Shown here: piece by piece, positions 28,182 to 36,631 of the stretch
How positions within the stretch are numbered: position 1 is the stretch's first letter
Layout of the letters: the number at the start of each line of letters is the position of its first letter
NCBI GenBank assembly: GCA_046154585.1
Contig: JBJXDX010000102.1
Location: 1 to 64,000, forward strand
Direction: 5' to 3'
Source of the DNA: CADEFX01 sp046154585
GTDB lineage: Bacteria > Pseudomonadota > Alphaproteobacteria > Rhizobiales > Hyphomicrobiaceae
Length of the DNA: 64,000 nucleotides
The notes under the pieces: generated by a model
What the model was told of the DNA's origin: nothing
What the model saw: only the letters and a program-made list of their open reading frames with translations
Databases searched by the model: none
Translations under genes and position numbers: made by a program

Positions 28182-29144
28182 CTATTCGACCTTGATCTGC
28201 TTTTCGCGGATGATCCTGGCGAACTTTTCCGTGTCGCGCGTCATGACCTCGGTCATCTCTTCCGGCGTGGAGGGGTCGGGGACGGCACCGGCATTGATGA
28301 GTTTGCTCTGCACCGGCTCCGTGGTCAGCGCCGTTTTGAGCGCCGCGTTGAGCTTGTCGATGAAGGCGCGGGGCGTTCCCGTCCTGACGACCATCGCGTA
28401 CCAGTTGTTGGACTCCGTGCCAGGGAAGCCGAGCTCGGCGAACGTCTTCACGTCGGGCAGCAAAGCGTGACGCTTCGGCGCAGCAATGCCGATCGGCTTG
28501 AGCTTGCCGCCTTGGATGTGGGTGATGATGCCCGGCAGGTCGCCGAAGAAACCGCCGACCTGGTTGTTGATGAGATCGGTGATGACAGGTGCGGCGCCCT
28601 TGTAGGGCACATGCAGCAGGCTGGCGCGGCTCGCGCCTTGAAACAGCTCCAGCGCCAGATGCGTGGTGCTGCCGATTCCGGCTGAGCCGATGGGGACCGG
28701 CTGGCTCAATCCTCGGCTTGCCTCCGCGAAGGCTGCCGCATCGGACGACGTGTTGGAGGGATGCACGACGAGCACCGTGTCGCTGTTGATGACGCGCGAC
28801 ACCGGAGTGAAGTCCTTCATGGGGTCGTACGGTAGATTGGGATACAGCGACGGGTTGATGACCACCGCGCCGCTGCTGGTCAGGAAAATGACCGAGCCAT
28901 CTGCCGGGCCTTTGGCGACGAGCTCCGCTGCGATGCTGCCGTTGGCGCCGGCGCGGTTCTCGACGATCACGGGCTGGCCGAGGTCGCGGCTCAAAGGATC
29001 GACGAGCAGGCGGGCGACGAAGTCGACTGGGCCACCAGGTGGAAACGCGACGATCAAGCGGATGGGCTTGTTGCCTTGTGCGGACGCAGTGCCGCAGAGC
29101 GCAATGAAGGCAGCGGTGAGCGCTGCACAGAACCGCAAGAGCAT
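28182..29144 (-). CDS. Bug family tripartite tricarboxylate transporter substrate-binding protein
   Basis: A 320-residue periplasmic receptor of the TctC/Bug family with a signal peptide (residues 1-22, cleavage after ASA). Diagnostic stretches are RLIVAFPPGGPVDFVAR, VENRAGANGSIAAELVAKGPADG and LLHVPYKGAAPVITDLINNQV. Bug proteins capture carboxylates such as citrate, aromatic acids or amides. The TctA/TctB membrane partners are not in the window, as is common for Bug proteins. Thirty-five bases separate its start from the end of the HAD gene, which is transcribed in the same direction. Confidence 0.92.
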   Translation of the reverse strand: MLLRFCAALTAAFIALCGTASAQGNKPIRLIVAFPPGGPVDFVARLLVDPLSRDLGQPVIVENRAGANGSIAAELVAKGPADGSVIFLTSSGAVVINPSLYPNLPYDPMKDFTPVSRVINSDTVLVVHPSNTSSDAAAFAEASRGLSQPVPIGSAGIGSTTHLALELFQGASRASLLHVPYKGAAPVITDLINNQVGGFFGDLPGIITHIQGGKLKPIGIAAPKRHALLPDVKTFAELGFPGTESNNWYAMVVRTGTPRAFIDKLNAALKTALTTEPVQSKLINAGAVPDPSTPEEMTEVMTRDTEKFARIIREKQIKVE

Positions 29145-29179
29145 GGCATCCCCATCCCGTTTATCGTTATGGGACGAGG

Positions 29180-29941
29180 CTAGCCCGCACCATCCTTGGC
29201 GGCAACGGCCTTCGCGCCGAGCGGACCCAGGAACTGGGTCAGGTTCTCGGTCATGTGATGGATGTGCTCAGGAGGCACGGTCCATTTGCGGATGTCGAGC
29301 TGGATCGGATGATCGACGTAGCTCGAATGTACGAGCACGGTGGTCATGCCGAGTGCGTGCGGCGCGGCGAGATTATGCGGCATGTCCTCGAACATCGCGG
29401 CGGTCTTGGGATCGACGCCGTGCCGATCCGTCATGCGGCTGTAGGGGCCGGCCTGCGGTTTTGGAATGTATTCGGAATCCTCGATATCGAAGATGCCCTC
29501 GAACAGGTGCAGGACGCCGAGCTTGCCGGCGACGCGTTCCGCATGGCGGCGCGAGCCGTTGGTATAAATGAGCTTGCGGCCCGGCAGCTTCTCGATGGCG
29601 GCGGCCAGCTCGCCGTGCTCGTTCACGACCGAGAGGTCGATGTCGTGCACATAGTCGAGGAACGCCTTGGGATCCATCTTGTGCACCAGCATCATGCCCG
29701 ACAGCGTCGTGCCGAACTGCCGGTAGTAGCTCTTTTGCAGATGCCGCGCGTAAGCGTAGGGAACACCCAGGAAGCTGGCGATGAACTCGCCCATGCGATG
29801 ATCGACCTGGGCGAACAAGTTGCATTCGGCCGGGTAGAGCGTGTTGTCGAGATCGAAGATCCAGACGTTGGTGGCGTCGAAGCCGCGTGTGACCCGGGGC
29901 TTGGCGGTGCCGCCTGACTGACCGCCCGGTGCAGAGCGCAT
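29180..29941 (-). CDS. HAD-superfamily pyrimidine 5'-nucleotidase
   Basis: A 253-residue HAD hydrolase of the SDT1/YjjG-like group. It has nucleophile motif WIFDLDNTLYP (Asp as attacking residue), motif II IYTNGS, and motif IV AAMFEDMPHNL. It is expected to dephosphorylate pyrimidine nucleoside monophosphates. The ATG at 29941 lies 7 bases after the argB stop, so the two genes are co-transcribed, an arrangement common in Rhizobiales. Family strong; substrate by homology. Confidence 0.88.
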   Translation of the reverse strand: MRSAPGGQSGGTAKPRVTRGFDATNVWIFDLDNTLYPAECNLFAQVDHRMGEFIASFLGVPYAYARHLQKSYYRQFGTTLSGMMLVHKMDPKAFLDYVHDIDLSVVNEHGELAAAIEKLPGRKLIYTNGSRRHAERVAGKLGVLHLFEGIFDIEDSEYIPKPQAGPYSRMTDRHGVDPKTAAMFEDMPHNLAAPHALGMTTVLVHSSYVDHPIQLDIRKWTVPPEHIHHMTENLTQFLGPLGAKAVAAKDGAG

Positions 29942-29948
29942 GGACACC

Positions 29949-30884
29949 CTACTTGACCTTCTTCGGCTTCTTGGCGCCGCCGACCAGCGTGCCAACGCCG
30001 TGCTCGGTGAAGAGCTCCAGCAGCACGCAATGCGGCACCCGGCCATCGATGATGACGACGGCTTCGACGCCGGCCTCGACCACCTCGATGCAACCCTCGA
30101 TCTTTGGGATCATGCCGCCTGAGATCGTGCCGTTGCGGATCATCTCGCGGGCCTCGGCGACGGTCAGCTCCGGAATGAGCTGCTTGTCCTTGTCGAGCAC
30201 GCCCGTGACGTCGGTCAGGAGGAGCAGGCGCTTGGCTTTCATGCGCGCGGCGAGCGCGCTGGCGAAGGTGTCGGCGTTGATGTTGAGGGTCTGGCCCTCG
30301 CGCGACACGCCGACCGGGGCGATGACGGGAATGAGGTCGGACTTGGAAATGACCTCGACGATGTGCGGATTGACCTCGACCGGGTCGCCGACGTAGCCGA
30401 TGTCCACCGCCTTCATGATGTTGGACTCGGGGTCTGGCATCTCGGTGATCTGCTTGGCGATCATCAGGTTGGCATCCTTGCCGCAGATGCCGACGGCCTT
30501 GCCGCCCTGGCGGTTGATGGCACTGACGATCTCCTTGTTGATGGCGCCGGCGAGCACCATCTCGACCACTTCCACCGTCGGCTTGTCAGTGACGCGCAGG
30601 CCGTGCACGAAATTCGACTTGATCTCCAGCTTTTTCAGCATGGCGGCGATCTGCGGGCCGCCGCCATGGACGACGATCGGATTGACGCCCGACTGCTTGA
30701 GGTAAACGATGTCCTTGGCGAACGCGTCCGATAGCGCCTGGTCGCCCATGGCATTGCCGCCGAACTTGATGACGATGGTCTGCTCGTCGTAGCGAATGAG
30801 GTGCGGCAGGGCCTCCGCGAGAATGCTGGCCTTCTCTTGTGCGTCCGGAATAACCCGTGCCGTCTGTGGACCTTCTTTGCTCAT
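29949..30884 (-). CDS. argB: acetylglutamate kinase
   Basis: A 311-residue amino-acid kinase that phosphorylates N-acetyl-L-glutamate, the second step of arginine biosynthesis. The ATP-binding lysine region VIKFGGNAMG, the glycine-rich VVHGGGPQI loop, and ISGGMIPKIEGC near the C-terminus are all present. The N-terminal extension before the kinase core is typical of the hexameric, arginine-inhibited form. The protein is full length, with start at 30884. It is followed by the HAD nucleotidase. Confidence 0.95.
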   Translation of the reverse strand: MSKEGPQTARVIPDAQEKASILAEALPHLIRYDEQTIVIKFGGNAMGDQALSDAFAKDIVYLKQSGVNPIVVHGGGPQIAAMLKKLEIKSNFVHGLRVTDKPTVEVVEMVLAGAINKEIVSAINRQGGKAVGICGKDANLMIAKQITEMPDPESNIMKAVDIGYVGDPVEVNPHIVEVISKSDLIPVIAPVGVSREGQTLNINADTFASALAARMKAKRLLLLTDVTGVLDKDKQLIPELTVAEAREMIRNGTISGGMIPKIEGCIEVVEAGVEAVVIIDGRVPHCVLLELFTEHGVGTLVGGAKKPKKVK

Positions 30885-31196
30885 GTTGCCGTTCTCGCCA
30901 TGTCACGGCCCCTCACGTGCTTTCTGCGCAGCGCGGGGAACCCTTACTTTCGAGCCCTTATAGCGCGCTGCGCGCGTGCTACAATGGCATATCGGAGGCC
31001 GGCCGGGCCTCAAGGCGGGGACTTGCCCACCGAAACACCAAGCCGCCTATGAGCGAGTTATGGGCGGGGGCCGGCCAATCGGCTAAACTTTCGCCGCGAA
31101 CCCGAATTACACGCACGGCGTGGGTCGCCGGGCTGCCGCTGGCGGTCCCGGCGGGGCCGGCCGATGCAAGCCAAGCGGTTGCACGGATAGGCCGGT
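30885..31196. other. divergent intergenic region upstream of argB and the Clp-N gene
   Basis: This 312-base gap lies between the leftward argB and the rightward Clp-N-domain gene and must hold both promoters. It is GC-rich, with short palindromes such as GGCCGGCCGGGCC near 31000. I considered a structured RNA but saw no recognisable family core. Confidence 0.4.
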
Positions 31197-32873
31197 ATGC
31201 TGGAGGCGGTTGCGGAAGATTTCGGAAAGATACCTTTGTCGCAGATGCTCGCGGCGACCGTCGCGCGTGGCATGGATTATGCGCGCGCGCAGAACCACCG
31301 CACGATGACGCTCGAGCATCTCCTGCTCGCTCTGACCGAGGACGAGGAGGCCGCCCTTGTCTTGATAGGCTGCAACGTCGACCTGATCCGCCTGCGCGAT
31401 GACGTCGCGGGTTTCTTGGGCCAAGTGAACGACCGGGCCCCGCCGGACGCGGCTTCCAAGCCTGTCATTGCACCGGAGCTCAAGCGCATCATTGAATACG
31501 CGGCGGCGGCGGCCCAGCAAGCCAAGCGCTCGAATGTCAACGGGGCCATTACGCTTGCAGCCATGATCGGCGAAGGCCGCAGCATGGCCGCGAGTTTCCT
31601 GAGGGCGCAAGGCCTCACGTTCGAGGTCGCCGTGCGGGTGCTCCAACAGCAAGGCAAGCCACAGATGGCGCCTGGGGGCAATCAAGCGTCGACCGAGGAC
31701 ATCCTGTCGGGCGCTCGGGCCCGCATCGCGGCAAGTCGCGGCCAGGGCGGCCCGCGCCCGCAGGTTGCGCCGTCTCCGACGTCGCGCGGCATGGTCCAGC
31801 GGCCGGAACCGAGGTTGCCCGAGGGCGATTCGGCCGCCGTACAACCCTGGGCGGATCGGCCGCTGCCCGACGCTGTGCCGCGTCCGGATGGGCCATCTCA
31901 ACAGACGGCGCGCGATGGCACGACATTGCCCGCGTCAGATCGGCTTGGCGAAGATCTCGCCGATGCGGCCGAGGAGATCGTCGTCGAAGAAGCACGAGGT
32001 ACCGGCAGGGCGCCGCCACCGTTGCCCCACACGCGTGCTGACACGGGCGCGCTTGGACCACGGCCCGCAGACGACGAAAACAATCCGACGAGACCGCCGC
32101 TGCCGCAGTGGATGCAGACGGGCGGCAAGGGTGTGCCTCGCGAGCGCCCACAGAAGCCAGGCGGACCCAGTTTCGGGGCAAGCGACCCAAACCTCGAACA
32201 GCCGGCGCTCCGGTCCGGCCGTCCTGTCGGCGGTGGACCGGCCGGTTCGATTCAAGGGGAGGGGGCACGGCAGCCGTCGGGAAGTCAGATGGCGCCGCTC
32301 GAGCCGCCCCGCGTTCACCGGCGGCCCTCGATCGAGCCCGGTCAGCTCGTGGAGAATATTCCGCGCCGCATGCGCGTCGGAACGACCGAAAGTGTGGAGG
32401 TGCGCATCGCACGCGATGGCGTGCCCGGTGTCTCGTCCGGCCTGCAGGGACAGGCACCGCCGGTCCGGCACGATCTCGTCATCACCAAGGCCATGAGCGT
32501 GCGCCTGCGAGCTCCCGAGGGCGGATTCAACATCGAGGCTGGATCACCAGAGACGCAATGGACCGAAGCGACGCCGACGCCTCTGTCGAGCGACTTCGCC
32601 TCATGGCGCTTTCGCGTAACTCCCGATCGGCGCGGCGATGCTACTCTACAGCTTATCGTCGCGGCGCGCGTGGTGGGCCGCGACGGCATTGTCGCCGAGA
32701 CGGCCCTGCCGGATCGCGTCATCAGCGTGCGTGTGCGAACGAATTATGTACGCACCGGACTTCGCGGCGCTGCCTGGCTCGCGGCGCTGGCCATTGGCGG
32801 TGTCATCGGGAAACTCGGCGAAAACGCCTTTACGACGGTTGCACAGCTTGTGCGCCGTGGCCTGAGCCCCTGA
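31197..32873 (+). CDS. Clp N-terminal-domain protein with a disordered linker and C-terminal membrane helix
   Basis: A 558-residue protein. Residues 1-150 contain a double Clp repeat (AVARGMDYARAQNHRTMTLE-type region, EHLLLALTEDEEAALVL and a second GAITLAAMIGEGRSMAASFL) like the N-domain of ClpA/ClpC. No AAA+ ATPase follows. Instead there is a Pro/Arg/Gly-rich, probably disordered region (about 155-390), a beta-rich module (about 390-520) and one membrane helix near 525-545. Clp N-domains bind substrates or adaptors, so a membrane-tethered binding role is plausible but inferred. The gene lies on the opposite strand inside the engB-argB housekeeping block, six bases short of the engB stop. The ribosome site before the ATG at 31197 is weak. 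Confidence 0.75.
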   Translation: MLEAVAEDFGKIPLSQMLAATVARGMDYARAQNHRTMTLEHLLLALTEDEEAALVLIGCNVDLIRLRDDVAGFLGQVNDRAPPDAASKPVIAPELKRIIEYAAAAAQQAKRSNVNGAITLAAMIGEGRSMAASFLRAQGLTFEVAVRVLQQQGKPQMAPGGNQASTEDILSGARARIAASRGQGGPRPQVAPSPTSRGMVQRPEPRLPEGDSAAVQPWADRPLPDAVPRPDGPSQQTARDGTTLPASDRLGEDLADAAEEIVVEEARGTGRAPPPLPHTRADTGALGPRPADDENNPTRPPLPQWMQTGGKGVPRERPQKPGGPSFGASDPNLEQPALRSGRPVGGGPAGSIQGEGARQPSGSQMAPLEPPRVHRRPSIEPGQLVENIPRRMRVGTTESVEVRIARDGVPGVSSGLQGQAPPVRHDLVITKAMSVRLRAPEGGFNIEAGSPETQWTEATPTPLSSDFASWRFRVTPDRRGDATLQLIVAARVVGRDGIVAETALPDRVISVRVRTNYVRTGLRGAAWLAALAIGGVIGKLGENAFTTVAQLVRRGLSP

Positions 32874-32879
32874 GACGGT

Positions 32880-33527
32880 TCACCTGCGATCTGCGATGAG
32901 ACCGGCGATGATCGCTCTCAACTCCGCAATCCCCGGACCTTTCGCCGATGACGTCATCAACACCTCGGGATAGGCGGCCGGATGCGCAGCTAGTGCTTTT
33001 TCCACGGCCGCGAGGACGTGAGCGGCGGCCTTTTCGCTGATCTTGTCGCTCTTGGTGAGGACTACCTGATAGATCACCGCGGCCTCATCCAGTATCCGCA
33101 TCACGTCGTGATCGTTCGCTTTCAACCCGTGCCGGCTGTCGACCAGCAGAAGCACCCGGACCAGCGTCGGCCGGCCGCGCAGGTAATCGCGCACGAGCGC
33201 CGTCCAGGCCTCGACCTTCTCCTTTGGAGCTTTGGCAAACCCGTATCCGGGCATGTCGACCAGATACAGATCGATGTCGTCGGTCAGGAAGAAGTTGAGC
33301 TCTTGCGTCCGTCCCGGCGTATTGGACGTGCGCGCCATGCCTCCGTGCCGCAGAACCGCGTTGATGAGGCTGGATTTGCCGACGTTGGACCGGCCGGCAA
33401 AGGCCACTTCCGGCCGGTTCGCTTCCGGCAGGAATTCGAGCGACGGCACGCTTTTCAAGAAGCGCCACGGCCGGGCGAACAGCGCTTCGCCTGCTGCCAG
33501 CGATTGCGCGTCGGGCTCGCGGGTCAC
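32880..33527 (-). CDS. engB: ribosome biogenesis GTPase EngB/YihA
   Basis: A 215-residue P-loop GTPase required for 50S subunit assembly. G1 is GRSNVGKSS, G2 lies around SNTPGRTQ, G3 is DMPGYG, G4 is TKSD and G5 is SSAKG. The start is GTG at 33527, with GAGGA 7 bases upstream, and the gene follows yidC by 27 bases. The yidC-engB order is characteristic of alphaproteobacteria. Confidence 0.95.
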   Translation of the reverse strand: MTREPDAQSLAAGEALFARPWRFLKSVPSLEFLPEANRPEVAFAGRSNVGKSSLINAVLRHGGMARTSNTPGRTQELNFFLTDDIDLYLVDMPGYGFAKAPKEKVEAWTALVRDYLRGRPTLVRVLLLVDSRHGLKANDHDVMRILDEAAVIYQVVLTKSDKISEKAAAHVLAAVEKALAAHPAAYPEVLMTSSAKGPGIAELRAIIAGLIADRR

Positions 33528-33554
33528 CGTGTCCTCATGCAGGCGGGCGAAGGA

Positions 33555-35495
33555 TCAGGTACGGTCCTTGGCAGCTTTCGATGCGTCCTCGACCGGCTTT
33601 TCAGCCGTCTTCTTGAATCTATCAAGCGAGAAGGACGAAGCAGATATTCTGCCATTGAACAGCTTTTCGACGCCGAGGTTCTTCCACAAATGCACCTCGG
33701 TGTTGTTCTTGCGCATGATGGCGTATTGCTGCAGCAGCGAGAGAATATTGTTCCAGGCCCAATAGATCACCAAGCCCGAAGGGAACGACGCCAGCATGAA
33801 GGTGAACATCACCGGCATCCAGCTGAAGATCTTTTGCTGGATGGGGTCGGGCTGCTGCGGGTTCAGCTGCATCTGCACCCACATCGTGATCCCCATCAGG
33901 ATCGGCCAGGCGCCCACGTGCAGGAACTCGGGCACTGCGAAGGGCAACAGTCCGAACAGATTGAAGATCGAGGTCGGATCGGGCGCGGACAGATCCTTGA
34001 TCCAGCCGTAGAACGGCGCGTGCCGCATATCGATGGTGACGAACAGCACCTTGTAAAGCGCGAAGAACACCGGAATCTGAAGCAGGATCGGCAAACAGCC
34101 CGACATCGGGTTGATCTTCTGCTTCTGGTACAGCGCCATCAGTTCCTGTTGCTGGCGCGCCCGGTCGTCCTTGAACTGCTCGCGCAATCGCTCCATCTCG
34201 GGCTGCAGCTTCTTCATCTTGGCCATCGACTCGTAGCTCTTGTTGGCGAGCGGGAAGAACGCCGCCTTGACGAGCACGGTCGTGGCTAGGATGGCGATCC
34301 CGAATGGCGCCGAAATGCCGATGCTGGCGAACCATCCGGCCAGCCAGTTGATCAGGTGAAACAGCGGCTTCGTGATGAAGTGCAGGTAACCCCAGTCGAC
34401 CATCCGGTCGAACATCTTGACGCCCAATGCCTTCTCATAGCCTTCGATGAGATCGACCTGTTTGGCGCCTGCGAACAGATGGCCCTCGCTCGTGATCTTG
34501 CCGCCGGGGGCGACGGTCAGACCCGCGCGCAGGTAGTCCGTCTGATAGGACTCCTTCTGGTTGCCGTTCGCCTTGGTCCCCGAGAAGCTGGCGCGATATT
34601 CGGCGTTCTGGTCGGGTATGAGCGTGGCGGCCCAATACTTGTCGGTGATGCCGAGCCATCCACCCGTCGCTTTGTCGATCGTCTTCGCGCTGTTCTCTTT
34701 CACGAGGTCGGAGTACGCGAGTTCCTGCAAACCCTTATCGCCGATAACGCCGATCGGGCCTTCGTGCAGGATGAGAAAGCCCTGCAGCACGGGCGTTCCC
34801 ATGCGATAGATGCGTGCGTAAGGATACAGTGTGACCGCATTCGCGGTCTTGTTCTCGACCTCGTCGCTGATCGTGAACATGAAGTTGGCATCGACGGCCA
34901 GCGTGCGCCGGAACAGCAGCCCTTCGCCATTGTCCCAAGTGAGGCGAACGGGCCGGTCTGCCGTCAGCATCCCCGACCCGTCGACTTGCCAGAGCGTATC
35001 GCGATCCGGCAGTTTCAGCGTTGGACCTGCACCTGCGACCCAACCGTGCTCGGCGAAATAGGGGTGCGGTGACTCAGCCGGAGAAAACAACACGATGTTC
35101 GGGCTGTTTGGGTCAACCTGCTCGCGGTACTTGGCGAGCACGATGTCATCAATGCGAGCACCCCTGAGCGAGATCGATCCTTTCAGGCTCGGAGTGTCAA
35201 CTGCCACTCGAGGCGAGGTCTTGAGCGCTGCCTCGCGGGTGACAAGCACCGCCCCCGATTGCGCGGCGCCCGGCACCGGCGGCGCACTACCGCCCGGCTG
35301 AACCACGGGCGCCCCGCCCGTTTGCCCTTGGCCGCCGATAGGCTGCGTCGGGATCTGGGTCTGCTGTTGGCGCTGGACCCGCTCCTGCTCCTGCTTCATT
35401 TTCGGGCCGGCATAGAACATCTGCCAGCCGAGGAGAACGGCGACCGACAGAACGATAGCGAGGAGGAGATTCTTCTGATTGTCGTCCTGCATCAT
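33555..35495 (-). CDS. yidC: membrane protein insertase YidC
   Basis: A 646-residue YidC/Oxa1 insertase. It has an N-terminal membrane anchor (residues 9-28), a large periplasmic beta-sandwich domain (about 70-360) and five C-terminal helices with conserved PIFFALYK-like IPVFFALYKVLF and the AIMRKNNTEVHLW end. It inserts and folds inner-membrane proteins with or without SecYEG. Two tandem ATGs (35495, 35492) overlap the rnpA stop codon, giving tight coupling. The protein appears complete. Confidence 0.96.
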   Translation of the reverse strand: MMQDDNQKNLLLAIVLSVAVLLGWQMFYAGPKMKQEQERVQRQQQTQIPTQPIGGQGQTGGAPVVQPGGSAPPVPGAAQSGAVLVTREAALKTSPRVAVDTPSLKGSISLRGARIDDIVLAKYREQVDPNSPNIVLFSPAESPHPYFAEHGWVAGAGPTLKLPDRDTLWQVDGSGMLTADRPVRLTWDNGEGLLFRRTLAVDANFMFTISDEVENKTANAVTLYPYARIYRMGTPVLQGFLILHEGPIGVIGDKGLQELAYSDLVKENSAKTIDKATGGWLGITDKYWAATLIPDQNAEYRASFSGTKANGNQKESYQTDYLRAGLTVAPGGKITSEGHLFAGAKQVDLIEGYEKALGVKMFDRMVDWGYLHFITKPLFHLINWLAGWFASIGISAPFGIAILATTVLVKAAFFPLANKSYESMAKMKKLQPEMERLREQFKDDRARQQQELMALYQKQKINPMSGCLPILLQIPVFFALYKVLFVTIDMRHAPFYGWIKDLSAPDPTSIFNLFGLLPFAVPEFLHVGAWPILMGITMWVQMQLNPQQPDPIQQKIFSWMPVMFTFMLASFPSGLVIYWAWNNILSLLQQYAIMRKNNTEVHLWKNLGVEKLFNGRISASSFSLDRFKKTAEKPVEDASKAAKDRT

Positions 35496-35944
35496 GTCTT
35501 TTCGCGCGCCTTCTGGTGAGGTCCGTCTCGCTCGCCTGCACGCTTGGCCCGGCGTCTATCCGGGGCTGATCCGTCGGCGTTGTGCTGCAACGTCCCGTTG
35601 ACGTGGGTCAAACCTCGGACAAGGTCCTGCTTCAATTGCTCGAAGCTCAAATCAGAGGCCCTCGCACGCGCGATCAGGACATAGTCATGTCCGGGTAATG
35701 CTGCATCGGGCTCGAGGCACCGCAATGCCTCTTTTAGCCGGCGGCGTATCCGGTTCCGGACGACGGCGCCGCCGAGTTTTTTTGTCACAGTGAACCCGAA
35801 TCGCGGATCAGCCGCAGCACAGTCCTTTGCGTCAGAGCGCGCGCCACGGCGTTTCGTTTCAATCACGAACGCTCCAGTGGACCATCGCACGCCTCCGCGA
35901 AGTCTGAGAAAATCTTCCCTTCGCTTGAGCGAGACCACGCGCAT
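35492..35944 (-). CDS. rnpA: ribonuclease P protein component
   Basis: A 150-residue basic protein that assists the RNase P RNA in tRNA 5' processing. The core signature RFGFTVTKKLGGAVVRNRIRRRLKEALR is at about residues 48-75, with the family N-terminus SLKRREDFLRLR. The ATG at 35944 was chosen because the conserved N-terminus begins there; the frame runs further upstream across rpmH. The long Arg-rich C-terminal tail is typical of alphaproteobacterial RnpA. The gene sits 59 bases after rpmH and overlaps yidC. Confidence 0.94.
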   Translation of the reverse strand: MRVVSLKRREDFLRLRGGVRWSTGAFVIETKRRGARSDAKDCAAADPRFGFTVTKKLGGAVVRNRIRRRLKEALRCLEPDAALPGHDYVLIARARASDLSFEQLKQDLVRGLTHVNGTLQHNADGSAPDRRRAKRAGERDGPHQKAREKT

Positions 35945-36003
35945 GTCCTGCAGCCCGCGCCGGCGTGGAGCCTGCCGCCGGCATCCTGGTTCGCAGCTTC
36001 CAC

Positions 36004-36138
36004 TTATGCGGAGAGGCGCTTGCGCCCTTTGGCCCGCCGCCGGGCGATCACCCGCGCGCCGCCAACCGTCGCCATACGCTTGCGGAAGCCATGCCGCCGC
36101 TTGCGCACCAACCGGCTCGGCTGATAGGTCCGTTTCAC
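36004..36138 (-). CDS. rpmH: 50S ribosomal protein L34
   Basis: A 44-residue protein, MKRTYQPSRLVRKRRHGFRK onward to ...KRLSA, that matches L34 along its whole length. It opens with a GTG at 36138 and ends with the TAA at 36004-36006. It is the first gene of the rpmH-rnpA-yidC-engB string, the standard arrangement, and its promoter should lie just upstream. The gene is too short to stand out among overlapping longer frames but is certain from its sequence. Confidence 0.97.
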   Translation of the reverse strand: MKRTYQPSRLVRKRRHGFRKRMATVGGARVIARRRAKGRKRLSA

Positions 36139-36631
36139 CGTCTACGCTCCATCTCTGGCCGGAGATTGCAATCCCTGTGCCGGATCGCAATACAGGCACC
36201 TATAGCCCCTTGTCCCACGGTAACCGCGGGACCCGGCCATGGCGCCTCAATTGAATGGGCGGCTTATAGGGGTGCGGCGGAGGCAAGTCAATCGCAGCCG
36301 CCTCCAATGACCTCGCGCAGGTCCATCGCAAGGCATGTCTCGTCAGTCGCGAACCGGCCGATAACGCAATTCCAACGATGTGGAACTCGCTCCAATAGAG
36401 CTGGAGCCCAGGGCGGATGCGAACACCGTGGATCAAGGCCAGAAATCCATCCTCGCTACCGCGAAATTGGGTACCATCGAAAAAGGCGGGTGACGGCAAT
36501 GCGAAGAGGACGATGCGGGGAACGGATTGGGGGCCAAGCGACGCCTACGTTTGGCGATGCCTTTCGCCACAACCGGAATGCCGACCACCGCCGGAGCGTC
36601 ACAACCCTCGGCAAGGGACGGAGATCGTGCC
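36139..36631. other. divergent intergenic region upstream of rpmH and the FAD oxidoreductase gene
   Basis: About 490 bases separate rpmH from the rightward oxidoreductase gene. The rpmH promoter is expected near 36150-36250. Frames of up to 100 codons cross the region on both strands but have no ribosome sites or recognisable sequence, so I call no gene. Confidence 0.4.

Noticed and set aside
30960..31190. Possible structured RNA (GC-rich palindromes)
   Set aside because: No conserved core of RNase P RNA, SRP RNA, tmRNA or 6S RNA could be placed.
36200..36499. 99-codon frame on the - strand upstream of rpmH
   Set aside because: No ribosome site and no recognisable sequence; it occupies the expected rpmH promoter region.
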